A stretch of 64,000 nt of DNA from Janthinobacterium rivuli (GTDB lineage: Bacteria; Pseudomonadota; Gammaproteobacteria; Burkholderiales; Burkholderiaceae_D): NCBI RefSeq assembly GCF_009208735.1, contig NZ_WFLJ01000005.1, forward strand, positions 248,001 to 312,000, in the 5' to 3' direction. The notes below the pieces were generated by a model that saw only the letters and a list, made by a program, of their open reading frames with translations, was not told the DNA's origin and did no database searches. The position numbers were made by a program, and so were the translations under genes. Shown here piece by piece: positions 32,741 through 42,652 of the stretch (positions are counted from its first letter, which is position 1; each line of letters starts with the position of its first letter).

Positions 32741-33915
32741 GGCAAGCGCGCCAGCCGGCGCCACAGCGCTTCCATGGGCCCCTGCCTGAAATGGCGCAGC
32801 CAGTAACGGCTCAATAGCACCTGTCCCGCCATGATCGCGACCGCCAGGCCCAGCATCTCGGCCGGACGCAAGGTGGCGCCCCAGCCCAGGCCCGGCCCCT
32901 GCAGCAGCCAGGTGCCGATCAGCGATTGCAGCAAATAATTGCTCAGCGCCATGCGCCCCACGGGCGCCAGCCATGCGCCCAGCCAGCGCAGCATGAAGGG
33001 GCCGGCCAGCATCAGCGCGGCCACATAGCCGGCCGCCAGCACGGGGCCGCCGGCAAACAGGCCTACCTCGAACAGGGCCGTGTCGAACACGGTTTGATAC
33101 GGATCGGCCACTTGCCACGCGATGGCGCCCGCCGCCAGCAGGTTGAACGGCAAGCCCACGCCCAGCCCCACGGCGCGCACGCGGCGCCACAGGACCAAGT
33201 GACGGTGCGGCCGCGTCAGCCAACCGCAGCGCACGGACAAGATGCCCAGCAAAAACAGCACTATGATATGCGGCAACATGACGGCCGCATACAGCAAGGA
33301 GACGAGGAAATCGTTGGCGCGCAGCCTGGCGACGCCCCACGCGCCGCCCTGCGTGTAGATGGCGTGGCGGTCCGCAAAGGCTTGCAGCTCGCGCGCGGTG
33401 TCCGGCGCGCCGCCCGGCTGGCCCACGGGAATCAGCAGGCACATGAATAATAGAAAACCGGCCGCCACCAGCCAGGCGCGGTTGCGCACGCGGCTGAGCC
33501 TGGCGGATGCCAAGGGCAGGATCAGCATGCCGGCGACGGCATACGAGGTCAGCACGTCGCCGCTCCAGATCAGAAAGCCGTGCAGCAGGCCGAAGGCCAG
33601 CAGCCAGCGCAGCCGGCGCCGGTAGGCCGCTTGCGCCTGCTCCCAGCTGCCCAGCTGGCGCCGCAGCGAACGCGCCTGCAAGGCGAAGCCGGCGCCGAAC
33701 AGAAAGGCGAAGATGGGATAGAACTTCAATTGCGCCAGCGCCGCCACGCCAAAAATGACGAGCTGGTCGAGCACGGGCGGCTGCGCCGGCAAGGTGCCAT
33801 AGCGCAAGGAAAGGGAGCCCCAGGCGAAACTCCAGATATTCACCAGCAGGATGCCGAACACGGCGATGCCGCGCAGCACATCGAGCTGCAGCAATCTGCC
33901 GGGTTTGGCGCTCAC
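32737..33915 (-). CDS. DUF418 membrane protein (YeiB-like)
   Basis: This 392-residue protein has about nine membrane segments. It starts with the family phrase RLLQLDVLRGIAVFGILLVN, has FLFGAGFALQ near residue 100, and carries GRMALSNYLLQSLIG and a closing PMEALWRRL, typical of DUF418 proteins. Function is unknown; relatives are linked to acyl or surface modification. Its stop and that of the SRAP gene share the four bases TTAA at 32737-32740. Confidence 0.85.
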   Translation of the reverse strand: MSAKPGRLLQLDVLRGIAVFGILLVNIWSFAWGSLSLRYGTLPAQPPVLDQLVIFGVAALAQLKFYPIFAFLFGAGFALQARSLRRQLGSWEQAQAAYRRRLRWLLAFGLLHGFLIWSGDVLTSYAVAGMLILPLASARLSRVRNRAWLVAAGFLLFMCLLIPVGQPGGAPDTARELQAFADRHAIYTQGGAWGVARLRANDFLVSLLYAAVMLPHIIVLFLLGILSVRCGWLTRPHRHLVLWRRVRAVGLGVGLPFNLLAAGAIAWQVADPYQTVFDTALFEVGLFAGGPVLAAGYVAALMLAGPFMLRWLGAWLAPVGRMALSNYLLQSLIGTWLLQGPGLGWGATLRPAEMLGLAVAIMAGQVLLSRYWLRHFRQGPMEALWRRLARLP

Positions 33916-33920
33916 GACGT

Positions 33921-34871
33921 TCAGGGGCGCGCCAGGGTCGGGTAATCGCTCACCTGCAGGCTGAAGCCGGCCTCGTCCGATTGCAGCCGCGCGTGGCCGC
34001 CGAACGGCAAGGTGACGCGGCGGCGGATGTGGCCAAATTCCAGCCCCGTCAGCACGGGCACGGGCAGCCGTTCGCGCACGTAGGCCAGCATGGCATCGAA
34101 ATCGTAGCCCCTGTCCATCGGGCTCAATTTATAGGCGGAAAAGTCACCGAGCACCACAGCCTGCTGGCGCTGGATCACGCCCGCGTGCAGCAATTGCAGC
34201 AGCATGCGCTCGACCCGGTACGGGTGTTCGTTGACGTCTTCCAGGAACAGGATGCCGCCATCGACCTGCGGGAAATACGGCGTGCCCAGCAAATGGACCA
34301 GCATGGCCAGGTTGCCGCCCCATAATTTACCGCTCACCTCGACCTGCGGATTGCCAGCGGCCGTGCCCGTGACCGTGTGCGTGGGGCCTGCCAGGCAGGA
34401 CCACAATTGATCGAGCGTAAATTGCTCGGGCTCGTCGCGGATGAAATCGTCGCAGAGCATGGGACCGGCGAAGCTGGCGCGGCCCGTCTTCGCCAGCAAG
34501 CCCATATGAAAGGCCGTGAAATCGCTGTAGCCGACGAACAGCTTGCGGCTGGCGGCCATGCGGTCGAAATCGATGTCGGGCAGAATGCGGCTGATGCCGT
34601 AACTGCCGCGCAAGGCGATCACCACTTGCACGTCCGGGTCGGCGGCGGCCGCGTTCAGCTGCGCCAGGCGGCCCGCATCCGTACCGCCGAAACGCTGGAA
34701 GGTGTGCTCGGGGTCGTAGTAATTGTGGACGGTGGCGCCTTGCGCCTGCAAGCGGGCGATGCCGCGCGCCAGCGCCGCCTCGTCGGGCGCACAACCGCCC
34801 GGCGCGACGATGGCGATGCCAATCTCAGGTGTCTTCAAAATATGCCCGCACGTAAATAAGAATGGGCGCAC
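33921..34871 (-). CDS. ldcA: LD-carboxypeptidase (muramoyltetrapeptide carboxypeptidase, LdcA-like)
   Basis: This 316-residue S66-family peptidase removes the terminal D-Ala from tetrapeptides during murein recycling. The family is recognised by IAIVAPGG at the N-terminus, the nucleophile region ALRGSYGISRILP, GYSDFTAFHM, LFLEDVNEHPYRVERML and FGHIRRRVTLPFG. The outer start is GTG 34871, directly after the stop of the upstream hydrolase gene; a TTG at 34838 would start closer to the family N-terminus. It has no signal peptide, fitting cytoplasmic recycling. Confidence 0.88.
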   Translation of the reverse strand: MRPFLFTCGHILKTPEIGIAIVAPGGCAPDEAALARGIARLQAQGATVHNYYDPEHTFQRFGGTDAGRLAQLNAAAADPDVQVVIALRGSYGISRILPDIDFDRMAASRKLFVGYSDFTAFHMGLLAKTGRASFAGPMLCDDFIRDEPEQFTLDQLWSCLAGPTHTVTGTAAGNPQVEVSGKLWGGNLAMLVHLLGTPYFPQVDGGILFLEDVNEHPYRVERMLLQLLHAGVIQRQQAVVLGDFSAYKLSPMDRGYDFDAMLAYVRERLPVPVLTGLEFGHIRRRVTLPFGGHARLQSDEAGFSLQVSDYPTLARP

Positions 34872-35789
34872 CTAGGCTGGCTGGGAGCGCATCTGGGGCG
34901 CCATCTTACCTTGCAGATGCACATCGATCAAGGCGAGCAGGCGCTCGATCAGCTGGGGCGGCATGTCGTGCCCCATGCCTTCGATCACTTCGAGCCGGGC
35001 GCCGGGAATCAACGCTGCCGTATCGATGCCGCAGGCGACGGGGATCAAGGGGTCGGCCGCGCCATGGATCACCAGCGCGGGACAGCTGATGCTCGGCAGC
35101 AAGGCCGTGCGCTCGCCCGAGGCGGCGATGGCCACCATTTGCCGTGCCACGCCTTCCGGGCAACTGCCCCGCTGCAGCGCCGCTTCGATGCGCTGGTACA
35201 GCAGTTTTTCCGACACGGGATAGGCGGGACTGCCGATGACGCGCACGGTGGCCGCCATGTGCGCCATCAGCTCGGCGCGGCTGGCATTACGTTTTGGACG
35301 TTGCAACAAGGCGTTGCGCGCGGCCCGCGTGGGACCGGGCAAGCCGCGCCGGCCGCTGCTCGACATGATGGAGGTCAGGCTGAGCACCTGCTGCGGCGCG
35401 CGCGCCGCCATCACTTGCGCGATCATGCCGCCCATCGACACGCCAATCACGTGCGCCTGGGCAATGCGCAAGGCGGCCAGCAAGCCCAGCGCATCGTCCG
35501 CCATGTCAGTGAGGGTGTAGGAAGTTTTCAGGGGCCAGCCGACGAGGTTTTTCACGTAGGCCAGCGGTAGATACGGCTTGCCCGCCAGCGCCATCTTGCT
35601 CGACAGGCCGCAGTCGCGGTTGTCGAAACGCAGCACCCGGAAGCCTTGTTCGACGATGCCTTCGACGAAGTCCGCCGGCCAGGCGATCAGTTGCATACCC
35701 AGGCCCATGACCAGCAGCACGCACGGATCGTTGGGGTCGCCGTGGCTTTCATAAGCTATGTTGAGGCCGTTCGCCATGATGGTTGCCAT
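34872..35789 (-). CDS. Alpha/beta-fold hydrolase
   Basis: This 305-residue protein has GAGAGG before its ATG. Hydrolase marks are VLLVMGLGMQL (oxyanion region), FDNRDCGLSS, the nucleophile in GVSMGGMIAQ, an acidic residue in HGAADPLIP and the histidine in GMGHDMPPQ. It is close to esterases and methylesterases of the aclacinomycin methylesterase type. It is translated just ahead of ldcA. The substrate is unknown. Confidence 0.85.
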   Translation of the reverse strand: MATIMANGLNIAYESHGDPNDPCVLLVMGLGMQLIAWPADFVEGIVEQGFRVLRFDNRDCGLSSKMALAGKPYLPLAYVKNLVGWPLKTSYTLTDMADDALGLLAALRIAQAHVIGVSMGGMIAQVMAARAPQQVLSLTSIMSSSGRRGLPGPTRAARNALLQRPKRNASRAELMAHMAATVRVIGSPAYPVSEKLLYQRIEAALQRGSCPEGVARQMVAIAASGERTALLPSISCPALVIHGAADPLIPVACGIDTAALIPGARLEVIEGMGHDMPPQLIERLLALIDVHLQGKMAPQMRSQPA

Positions 35790-35898
35790 GATTGCCTCTC
35801 TTCAGGAACCAGCACGCAGGCACGATCGCTGCGGCCTTGCACTCAGCATACCACTATTGTGATCTTGCCATCACGCCTCATGCGAAAGTCCAACTCAA

Positions 35899-35931
35899 GT
35901 GTTGCCGCGCCGGTACGCAGCGCGGCAACAC
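35899..35931 (-). terminator. 12-bp hairpin after the HemS-like gene
   Basis: Arms 35899-35910 and 35920-35931 are exact reverse complements around 9 bases, 20 bases past the stop at 35952. No T-run follows on the minus strand, so termination may need Rho. Confidence 0.55.
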
Positions 35932-35951
35932 GGCAGTTTCAACGATGCCGC

Positions 35952-37106
35952 TTACTTGGCTTTTGGCAAGGAATCAGCCAGGTCGACCCAGCTTTGCGGC
36001 TGCGGCTTGCCCCGTTCGCGCACGCCGAAGAAAGAGACCACTTGCGTGCCGTCGTTGTCGAAGAACTCGACGGAGGTCACGCCGCCGCGCTTGACGACCC
36101 AGCCGCTGCGCAGGGCCGTGTCGCGAATGTGCAGGTTGAAGTCCGGGTCCAGCACGTTGAAGAAACCGCCGGCGGCCATGGTTTTCCCGATCTTGCCGCT
36201 GTAGATCTGCGTCACGCCTTCATTTCCCAGGAACACCATGATGGCGACCTTGTCCTTCGCCGCGTTTTCCAGCAGGGTGCGCAGCGCTTGCGGCGTCACG
36301 CGCTCGACCACGCCGGCCGGCGCCAGTCGCAGCGCCTGTTCGCGCGTCAGGTGGAATTCGCGCATGATTTGCGCGAACTGGTGCACGTCCGTCATGTCTT
36401 TCCAGGCCAGCTGGAACTCCTTGACGTCGATCTCGGCATCGGGCTTTTCCACCACTTTCGGCGCGACGGCCAGCACGTTCAGTTCCGCGCTTTGCTGCGG
36501 CATGCGGAAGCTGGCCACCAATTTATCGTAGACGGCCACGCCCGGCTCGTTGCGCAGGTAGATCTTGTGCACGGCCGTGCCGTTGGCGTCAAAAAATTGC
36601 AGGCTGCGCGTCGGCTTGCCATCGCGGCCCGCTTGTTCCACGGCAAATGCATATTTCCAGTTTTCAAAGTGGAAGCGCAAGTCGATCTGGCCGCCCAGGT
36701 AGCCGCCGGCGATATTGCGCTGGCGCGCCTGCGTTTCCGGGTCGTTGGCGTCGACCTGCTCGGATTTATCGCCCGCCTGCTTGAACTTGCTGGCCGTGCC
36801 CGTCGTTTCGATGACGCCGTTTTCATTGCGCGTGATCGCTTGCACGATGCCCAGGTCCAGCGCGGCGCGCATGATTTCGCGCGGCTGATTGCCGTCGGCC
36901 TGCAGGCGCGTGACGCCCTTGCCGAGATTGGTTGCCAGCAATTGCGCTTCGGATACACCCAGCGCGCGCGCCGCCTCGCGGATCTGCAGTTTCGGCTGCT
37001 CCGTGCGCAGGGTGGACCAGCGTTCCGCCAGGGTCGCTGGGGCCGCGTATGCGTTTGCGATCAGCAGGCTGCCTAGCAGGGATAGAACGAGTTTGGATAA
37101 CTTCAT
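35952..37106 (-). CDS. HemS/ChuS-like heme-handling protein with a signal peptide
   Basis: The start ATG 37106 (MKLSKLVLSLLG) gives 384 residues. The body matches the hemin-degrading/heme-transport family: AARALGVSEAQLLATNLG, a paired second half with MTDVHQFAQIMREF and GNEGVTQIYSGKI, and FNLHIRDTALRSGWVVKR. Usual family members are cytoplasmic. Here the first 27 residues form a clear Sec signal peptide ending NAYAA, implying a periplasmic protein. It lies downstream of a TonB heme receptor, past an intrinsic terminator. It could carry or degrade heme in the periplasm. Confidence 0.8.
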   Translation of the reverse strand: MKLSKLVLSLLGSLLIANAYAAPATLAERWSTLRTEQPKLQIREAARALGVSEAQLLATNLGKGVTRLQADGNQPREIMRAALDLGIVQAITRNENGVIETTGTASKFKQAGDKSEQVDANDPETQARQRNIAGGYLGGQIDLRFHFENWKYAFAVEQAGRDGKPTRSLQFFDANGTAVHKIYLRNEPGVAVYDKLVASFRMPQQSAELNVLAVAPKVVEKPDAEIDVKEFQLAWKDMTDVHQFAQIMREFHLTREQALRLAPAGVVERVTPQALRTLLENAAKDKVAIMVFLGNEGVTQIYSGKIGKTMAAGGFFNVLDPDFNLHIRDTALRSGWVVKRGGVTSVEFFDNDGTQVVSFFGVRERGKPQPQSWVDLADSLPKAK

Positions 37107-37131
37107 AGAGAGACCATTCAATCAAACATGG

Positions 37132-37156
37132 AAAAAAAGAGGGGCAAACACCCCTC
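37132..37156 (-). terminator. Intrinsic terminator after the heme receptor gene
   Basis: On the minus strand GAGGGG (37156-37151) and CCCCTC (37144-37139) pair around a 6-base loop and are followed directly by seven Ts. It lies 11 bases after the receptor stop and 26 bases before the HemS-like start. Read-through would be needed to express the second gene from the receptor promoter. Confidence 0.85.
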
Positions 37157-37167
37157 CCCGGTAAAAA

Positions 37168-39531
37168 TCAATAGTTGACGCTGAGGCTGGCGGCGACGTT
37201 GCGGCCCGGCTTGGCGTAGCGCTCGATCTCGGCGCGGTTGGCGGCCGTCGTGCCGGCCGCCAGGCTGCGCGCGGCGGCGTAATCCCAGTACTTGCGATCC
37301 GTCAAGTTGTACACGCCGACGATGATCTTGGCGTTCTTGTGCACGTTCCAGTAGGTCGACAGGTCGAAGATGGTGTACGACGGCACCTTGTAGCGTGGGG
37401 CGGTCGTGCCCATCAGCAAATCGTTTGGTGCTTGTTTTTCACCGGCATGCAAGGCCGTCAGTTCCAGGCCGAACAGCTGGTTCGCGTGGTCATAGCCGAA
37501 GGTCAGCGCCGTCTTGGCCGGCGCCACCGAGGCCAGGCCGCCGCTCTCGCCCGTCAAGGTATTGAAGGAGCGGCCCTTGGCGACGCCCGTGGCCAGGTCG
37601 ACGCGGTAACCCTGCATGGTTGGCGACCAGGCGCCCAGCTCCGCGCGCAGGCTCAGCTCGGCGCCCCAGGTGCGCGCATTGCCGATGTTTTCCGGACGGT
37701 ACAAGCCCCAGGTGAGGGTCGGGTAATTCACCGGGTCCAGGTCTTGCGCCACGTACTCGATCATGTTCTTGTATTCCGTCTGGTAGACGGACGCGTGCAT
37801 GCTCAAGCCCCTGCTCACGTCGCCTTTCAAGCCCAGCTCATACGCCTTGCTGGTTTCCTTGCCCAGATTTGCATTGCCCAGCACCGCATAGCCGTTGCCC
37901 ATGCCCGTATAGCTGATGGAATCATAGGTACCCGTGCGTTCGACCGCCGTCGGCAGGCGCGTGCCGCGCGTGAACGTGGCGTAGGCGCTCATTTGCGGCA
38001 GCACTTCCACGGACAGGCTCAGGCTGGGCGTGAAGTAGGTGTCGCTCTCCTTGCGCACTTCCCTGGCCGCGCCCGGCACGCCGATCAGGTAGTTTTGCAG
38101 GTTTTTCGGCTCCAGCTTGCGGTAGTCGGCACGCAGGCCCGGCGTCAGCACGGCTTTCTTGCCGCCCAGGCCGAAGCTGAGGTCGTCACGCACGTACAGG
38201 GCCAGCTTGGTGGCGTCCATGTCGGCCATGCGGTTCTTGCGCGTGATCTGGTGCTGGCCGGTGGCGATGACGGTGCGGTCTTCCATCCACGGGCGGCGCG
38301 ATTTGACCTGTTCCAGCTGCACGCCGTACAGCAGCGCGTTGTCCGCATTGAGCTGCTTGAACGCTTCCGACGTCAGGCCGATGCTGTCATTCTTGAAGCT
38401 GGTGTCGATGGCGCGCTGGAAGTTGCCCTGGTAGGTATAGCGGCCCTTGCTCTTGTCCTCGATCTTCGCGTTCTGCAGATAGACTTTCGAGGTCAGCCGG
38501 TCGAACAGGGCGAAATCCTTCAGCAGCACCTCGTGGCCCAGGCTGACGCGGGTGCGCCTGGTGGTGGAATCCTGCTGCACGCCGTCCGGATACATGGCGC
38601 TGACTTTATTGTTGAGGTCTCGCTTGTTCTTGCGTTCGAACATGTCGACCGTCAAGTCCAGCTTTTGTTCGCCCGGCAAGGCCCACACCAGCTTCGACAG
38701 CAAGGCGTTCGAATGCCAGTCATCCGGGTTGACGGCGGCGCTGCCGCGGCTGTCAAGCTGTTCGCCGTCGCGGTGCACGTACACGGCCAGGCCTTGCAGA
38801 CTGGCGCCGATCCTGGCGGCGCCCGTCAGGGTGTGCGCATTGCTGCGGTCCACCGTGGCGCGGCCATATTTATACGCCACGTAATGGTCCACTCCGTCGC
38901 CCAGGTAATCCTCGGGCGACTTGGTGATGAAGGCCACGCCGCCGCCCAGGCCGGGATTGGCGCCGCTGACGGCCGTCGTGCCCGAATCGATGCGCACTTC
39001 GCGGAAGGTCTCCGGATCAAAATAATCGCGGCCCATGCCAAACGCGTTGAGGGTATTGCTGTCCGGCTTCGGTGCCGCGTCGGGGAGCGCAATGCCATCG
39101 AGTTCCAGGCTGACCCGATTGCCTTCCAGGCCACGGATGTTGTAACCGGTGTTGCCCGCGCCATCCCAGATGCCGCCACCACCCGAGGCCGCCATCGGCG
39201 TGCTGATCAACGGCTGATAGCGCACGACACCGGCCATGTCCGTCACGTTACGGCGCTCCAGATCGTCGCTGTGGATCACGGTCTTGGTGCCGGCGCGGCG
39301 CTCGTAATCCTGCTTGGCATTGACGACGATTTCCGGGAAGACGGGCAGCTTGGCCGGTTCCTGCGCGGCCGTGCCCGCATTAATGGCGGCCGTTTGCGCG
39401 ACAGCCGGCAGCAAGGGCGCGGCGAACAGGCCCAGCAAGGCGGCGCGCAACACCAGATTGTGGCGGCGGACAGGCAGGCGGAATGAGGATACGACGGGTG
39501 CAGCGGTGCGCTGCGTAAGCACAGTAGTCAT
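37168..39531 (-). CDS. TonB-dependent heme/hemoglobin receptor
   Basis: This 787-residue outer-membrane protein has a signal peptide (cut near AVAQ), a plug domain (DDLERRNVTDMAGVVRYQPL, NTGYNIRGLEGNRVSLELDG) and a 22-strand barrel ending with an aromatic residue (VNY). The regions FTRGTRLPTAVERTG and LGNANLGKETSKAYELGLKG match the FRAP/NPNL-type segment of HutA/HmbR heme receptors. It imports heme from host or environmental hemoproteins. A Fur-like palindrome lies about 110 bases upstream. The HemS-like gene follows. Confidence 0.88.
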   Translation of the reverse strand: MTTVLTQRTAAPVVSSFRLPVRRHNLVLRAALLGLFAAPLLPAVAQTAAINAGTAAQEPAKLPVFPEIVVNAKQDYERRAGTKTVIHSDDLERRNVTDMAGVVRYQPLISTPMAASGGGGIWDGAGNTGYNIRGLEGNRVSLELDGIALPDAAPKPDSNTLNAFGMGRDYFDPETFREVRIDSGTTAVSGANPGLGGGVAFITKSPEDYLGDGVDHYVAYKYGRATVDRSNAHTLTGAARIGASLQGLAVYVHRDGEQLDSRGSAAVNPDDWHSNALLSKLVWALPGEQKLDLTVDMFERKNKRDLNNKVSAMYPDGVQQDSTTRRTRVSLGHEVLLKDFALFDRLTSKVYLQNAKIEDKSKGRYTYQGNFQRAIDTSFKNDSIGLTSEAFKQLNADNALLYGVQLEQVKSRRPWMEDRTVIATGQHQITRKNRMADMDATKLALYVRDDLSFGLGGKKAVLTPGLRADYRKLEPKNLQNYLIGVPGAAREVRKESDTYFTPSLSLSVEVLPQMSAYATFTRGTRLPTAVERTGTYDSISYTGMGNGYAVLGNANLGKETSKAYELGLKGDVSRGLSMHASVYQTEYKNMIEYVAQDLDPVNYPTLTWGLYRPENIGNARTWGAELSLRAELGAWSPTMQGYRVDLATGVAKGRSFNTLTGESGGLASVAPAKTALTFGYDHANQLFGLELTALHAGEKQAPNDLLMGTTAPRYKVPSYTIFDLSTYWNVHKNAKIIVGVYNLTDRKYWDYAAARSLAAGTTAANRAEIERYAKPGRNVAASLSVNY

Positions 39532-39640
39532 GATGATCCGGTCTAAGAGTAAAGGCTGGCTCTTGAACCTGGATCGATAACGATAGTGTTAACGACGCAT
39601 AAGGAAAGTTTGCTGGCGAAAACAATACTGTAACACGAAT

Positions 39641-39658
39641 CATTCTCATTTGAGAATG
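39641..39658 (-). promoter_or_regulatory. Fur-box-like palindrome
   Basis: CATTCTCA, two bases, TGAGAATG is a perfect 18-bp palindrome resembling a Fur box (GATAATGATAATCATTATC family). It lies upstream of the heme receptor, as expected for iron control. Confidence 0.65.
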
Positions 39659-39698
39659 GCGAAGTGGTCTAGACAGATGTTATTTCGCAACAATTATG

Positions 39699-39724
39699 AA
39701 AAATGCCAGCCGGGATGGCTGGCA
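39699..39724 (-). terminator. Intrinsic terminator of the queE-queD-tadA operon
   Basis: TGCCAGCC and GGCTGGCA form a perfect 8-bp stem with a 5-base loop. On the minus strand the stem is followed by five Ts. It lies 44 bases after the tadA stop. Confidence 0.88.
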
Positions 39725-39767
39725 AGGGTGGCAAGGCCATGGCGGCCCTGCCCCGCCTGGACTGGCG

Positions 39768-40716
<949 letters not shown>

Positions 40717-40724
40717 AGGTGTTA

Positions 40725-41360
40725 TTAAGGTATTTGCAGGAGTTTATGGGTTTGCAGGCTCAGCTTCCACTTCGGGTTGCTTTTGCACGTCTCGATGGCC
40801 AGCTTCATGTTGTGCGCGGCCAGGGGGCCGTCCATCGCCTGCACGAAGAAATTCTCGAAATCGAGTCCTTCGTAGGCGGCCAGGTCTTGCTGGAACTGGG
40901 GAATGACCACCTTGATTTCATTGCCTTTGTGCACGACGAGGGTGGAACCCATCTTCGGGCTGACGCAGATCCAGTCCACGCCGGCCGGCACGGGCAAAGT
41001 GCCATTGGTTTCGATGGCGATGGTAAAGCCGACCGCATGCATGGCGTCGATCAGGGCCGTGTCCAGTTGCAGCAGCGGTTCGCCGCCCGTAAACACCACG
41101 TATTTGCTCGCCGCGTAGGTCGCCGGCCACAGGCTGTCGATCAGCGCGGCCAATTCCTGGGGCGTCTTGAACTTGCCGCCCAGTTCACCATCCGTGCCGA
41201 CGAAATCCGTATCGCAGAACTGGCACACGGCCGTGGCGCGGTCACTTTCGCGGCCCGTCCACAGGTTGCAGCCGGAAAAGCGGCAAAACACGGCCGGACG
41301 GCCCGCGTGCGCACCTTCGCCCTGCAGGGTATAAAAAATCTCTTTGATGCTATAAGTCAC
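40725..41360 (-). CDS. queE: 7-carboxy-7-deazaguanine synthase
   Basis: The start is GTG 41360, seven bases after AGGA, giving 211 residues. It is a radical-SAM enzyme using the variant cluster motif C-x14-C-x2-C (from FSGCNLW to VCQFCDTDF) instead of the usual C-x3-C-x2-C, as in some Burkholderia-type QueE. GGEPLLQ is the SAM-binding segment, and the C-terminus reads WKLSLQTHKLLQIP. It begins the queE-queD-tadA operon; the divergent kinase gene lies upstream. Confidence 0.93.
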   Translation of the reverse strand: MTYSIKEIFYTLQGEGAHAGRPAVFCRFSGCNLWTGRESDRATAVCQFCDTDFVGTDGELGGKFKTPQELAALIDSLWPATYAASKYVVFTGGEPLLQLDTALIDAMHAVGFTIAIETNGTLPVPAGVDWICVSPKMGSTLVVHKGNEIKVVIPQFQQDLAAYEGLDFENFFVQAMDGPLAAHNMKLAIETCKSNPKWKLSLQTHKLLQIP

Positions 41361-41643
41361 TGTATTTCCTAAGAGCTGGCTGGCGTCATCGCGCAGGGCG
41401 AACGCATCGAGGCCGGCGCGCCGCGCCGTCACCGCAAAAGCCGATTGACAACCCTCTATTATATGCCGCCAAGACACTTCCCGTGTAAATGCCGTGACCG
41501 CCACCTGCCACGGTGCCATTCGGGGACGAGATAGCGACACGGGCAGGCATAACTGCGCAGCTTTTGCGTTTAGACAATGTAAATAACCCCAAGTTAATAT
41601 ATTTTCCGTAAGAACATTGCCTGATGGAAAACATTGAGGGAGC

Positions 41644-42549
41644 ATGGACATGCTGCAACGCTGGCTACGCCCGCCGTACCGCCTGAGTATTCTGGCCTGC
41701 CTGGCGGCCGGCGCACTCGCTTGCCTGCACACCGGCCATGCCGCCGGGACGCTGGCGCCGGCCGGCACGCCATCGCCGCTGAAGCTGGCCTGCGCCATCC
41801 TGCTGGGTGTGCTGGCGCTGCTGCTATGGCGCCAGCACAGGCTGGCGCTGCGCCTGCAGGCGCTGGAACAGCTGCGCGCGGACGCCGAGCAGGCGCGCCT
41901 GGCCAACGGGCAGCGCAAGGCGCGCGAACAGGAACGCCTGCGCATCGGACGCGACATCCACGACGACCTGGGCCAGCATCTGCTGACCCTGAAGATCGAC
42001 CTGGCCATGCTGCAGAGCAGCACGCATGGCGCCACGCCCTTGCTGGCGCGGCAACTGGCCATGATGGCGCGCAATGTCGACCTCAGCATCGCGGCGCTGC
42101 GCAGCGTCATCCACGACCTGCGCCCGCCCGCCCTCGACGCCGGCCTGCAAGCGGCATGCGAGGGCTTGCTGGCGGACTTCCAGCGCAGCACCGGCATCGC
42201 CTGCCACTGCGATTACGGGCTCGACGCCGCCGCCGGCAATGCGCATGGCCCGCTGCTGTATCACGTGCTGCAGGAAGCGCTGGCGAACATCGCCCGCCAT
42301 GCGCACGCCACGCATGTCCAGCTATGCCTGCAGCAAGTGGACGCCACCGTGGCCTGCCGCATCAGCGACGACGGCGTCGGATTGCCAGGCTCGCCACCGC
42401 GTCTCGGTTGCGGGCTGTCGGGCATGCATGAGCGCGTGGCCGCCGCCGGCGGCAGCCTGCACATCGACAGCCGCAGCGGCGCCGGCACCACCTTGCGCCT
42501 GTCGCTGCCACTGGCCGCCTGCGAAGAAGCGCCCCTGGCGCATCACTGA
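41644..42549 (+). CDS. NarX-type sensor histidine kinase
   Basis: This 301-residue protein has two hydrophobic N-terminal segments (about residues 13-30 and 47-63), a coiled linker, and a HisKA_3 domain with H106 in GRDIHDDLGQHL. The ATPase domain has LQEALANIARHA, DDGVGLPG and GCGLSGMHERV. There is no clear periplasmic domain, so it probably senses a membrane or cytoplasmic signal. GGGAG precedes the ATG. No response regulator is adjacent. Confidence 0.85.
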   Translation: MDMLQRWLRPPYRLSILACLAAGALACLHTGHAAGTLAPAGTPSPLKLACAILLGVLALLLWRQHRLALRLQALEQLRADAEQARLANGQRKAREQERLRIGRDIHDDLGQHLLTLKIDLAMLQSSTHGATPLLARQLAMMARNVDLSIAALRSVIHDLRPPALDAGLQAACEGLLADFQRSTGIACHCDYGLDAAAGNAHGPLLYHVLQEALANIARHAHATHVQLCLQQVDATVACRISDDGVGLPGSPPRLGCGLSGMHERVAAAGGSLHIDSRSGAGTTLRLSLPLAACEEAPLAHH

Positions 42550-42652
42550 TAGTTTTGCGCAATAAATATTGCTCAATATCAACACCATCTCTTGCGCTGC
42601 GCTGCATCATGGCCAACGAAACCGCTCCATTCACCCCAAGAAGGATGCTTAC

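Noticed and set aside
37339-39486. Open reading frame of about 715 codons on the plus strand across the heme receptor gene
   Set aside because: It is antisense to a well-supported TonB receptor and encodes a His/Arg/Gly-rich sequence typical of GC-rich antisense frames; no ribosome-binding site or homology.
41390-42197. Upstream extension of the queE frame into a 490-codon frame
   Set aside because: The part above GTG 41360 is antisense to the histidine kinase gene; the GTG has its own ribosome-binding site and matches the family N-terminus.
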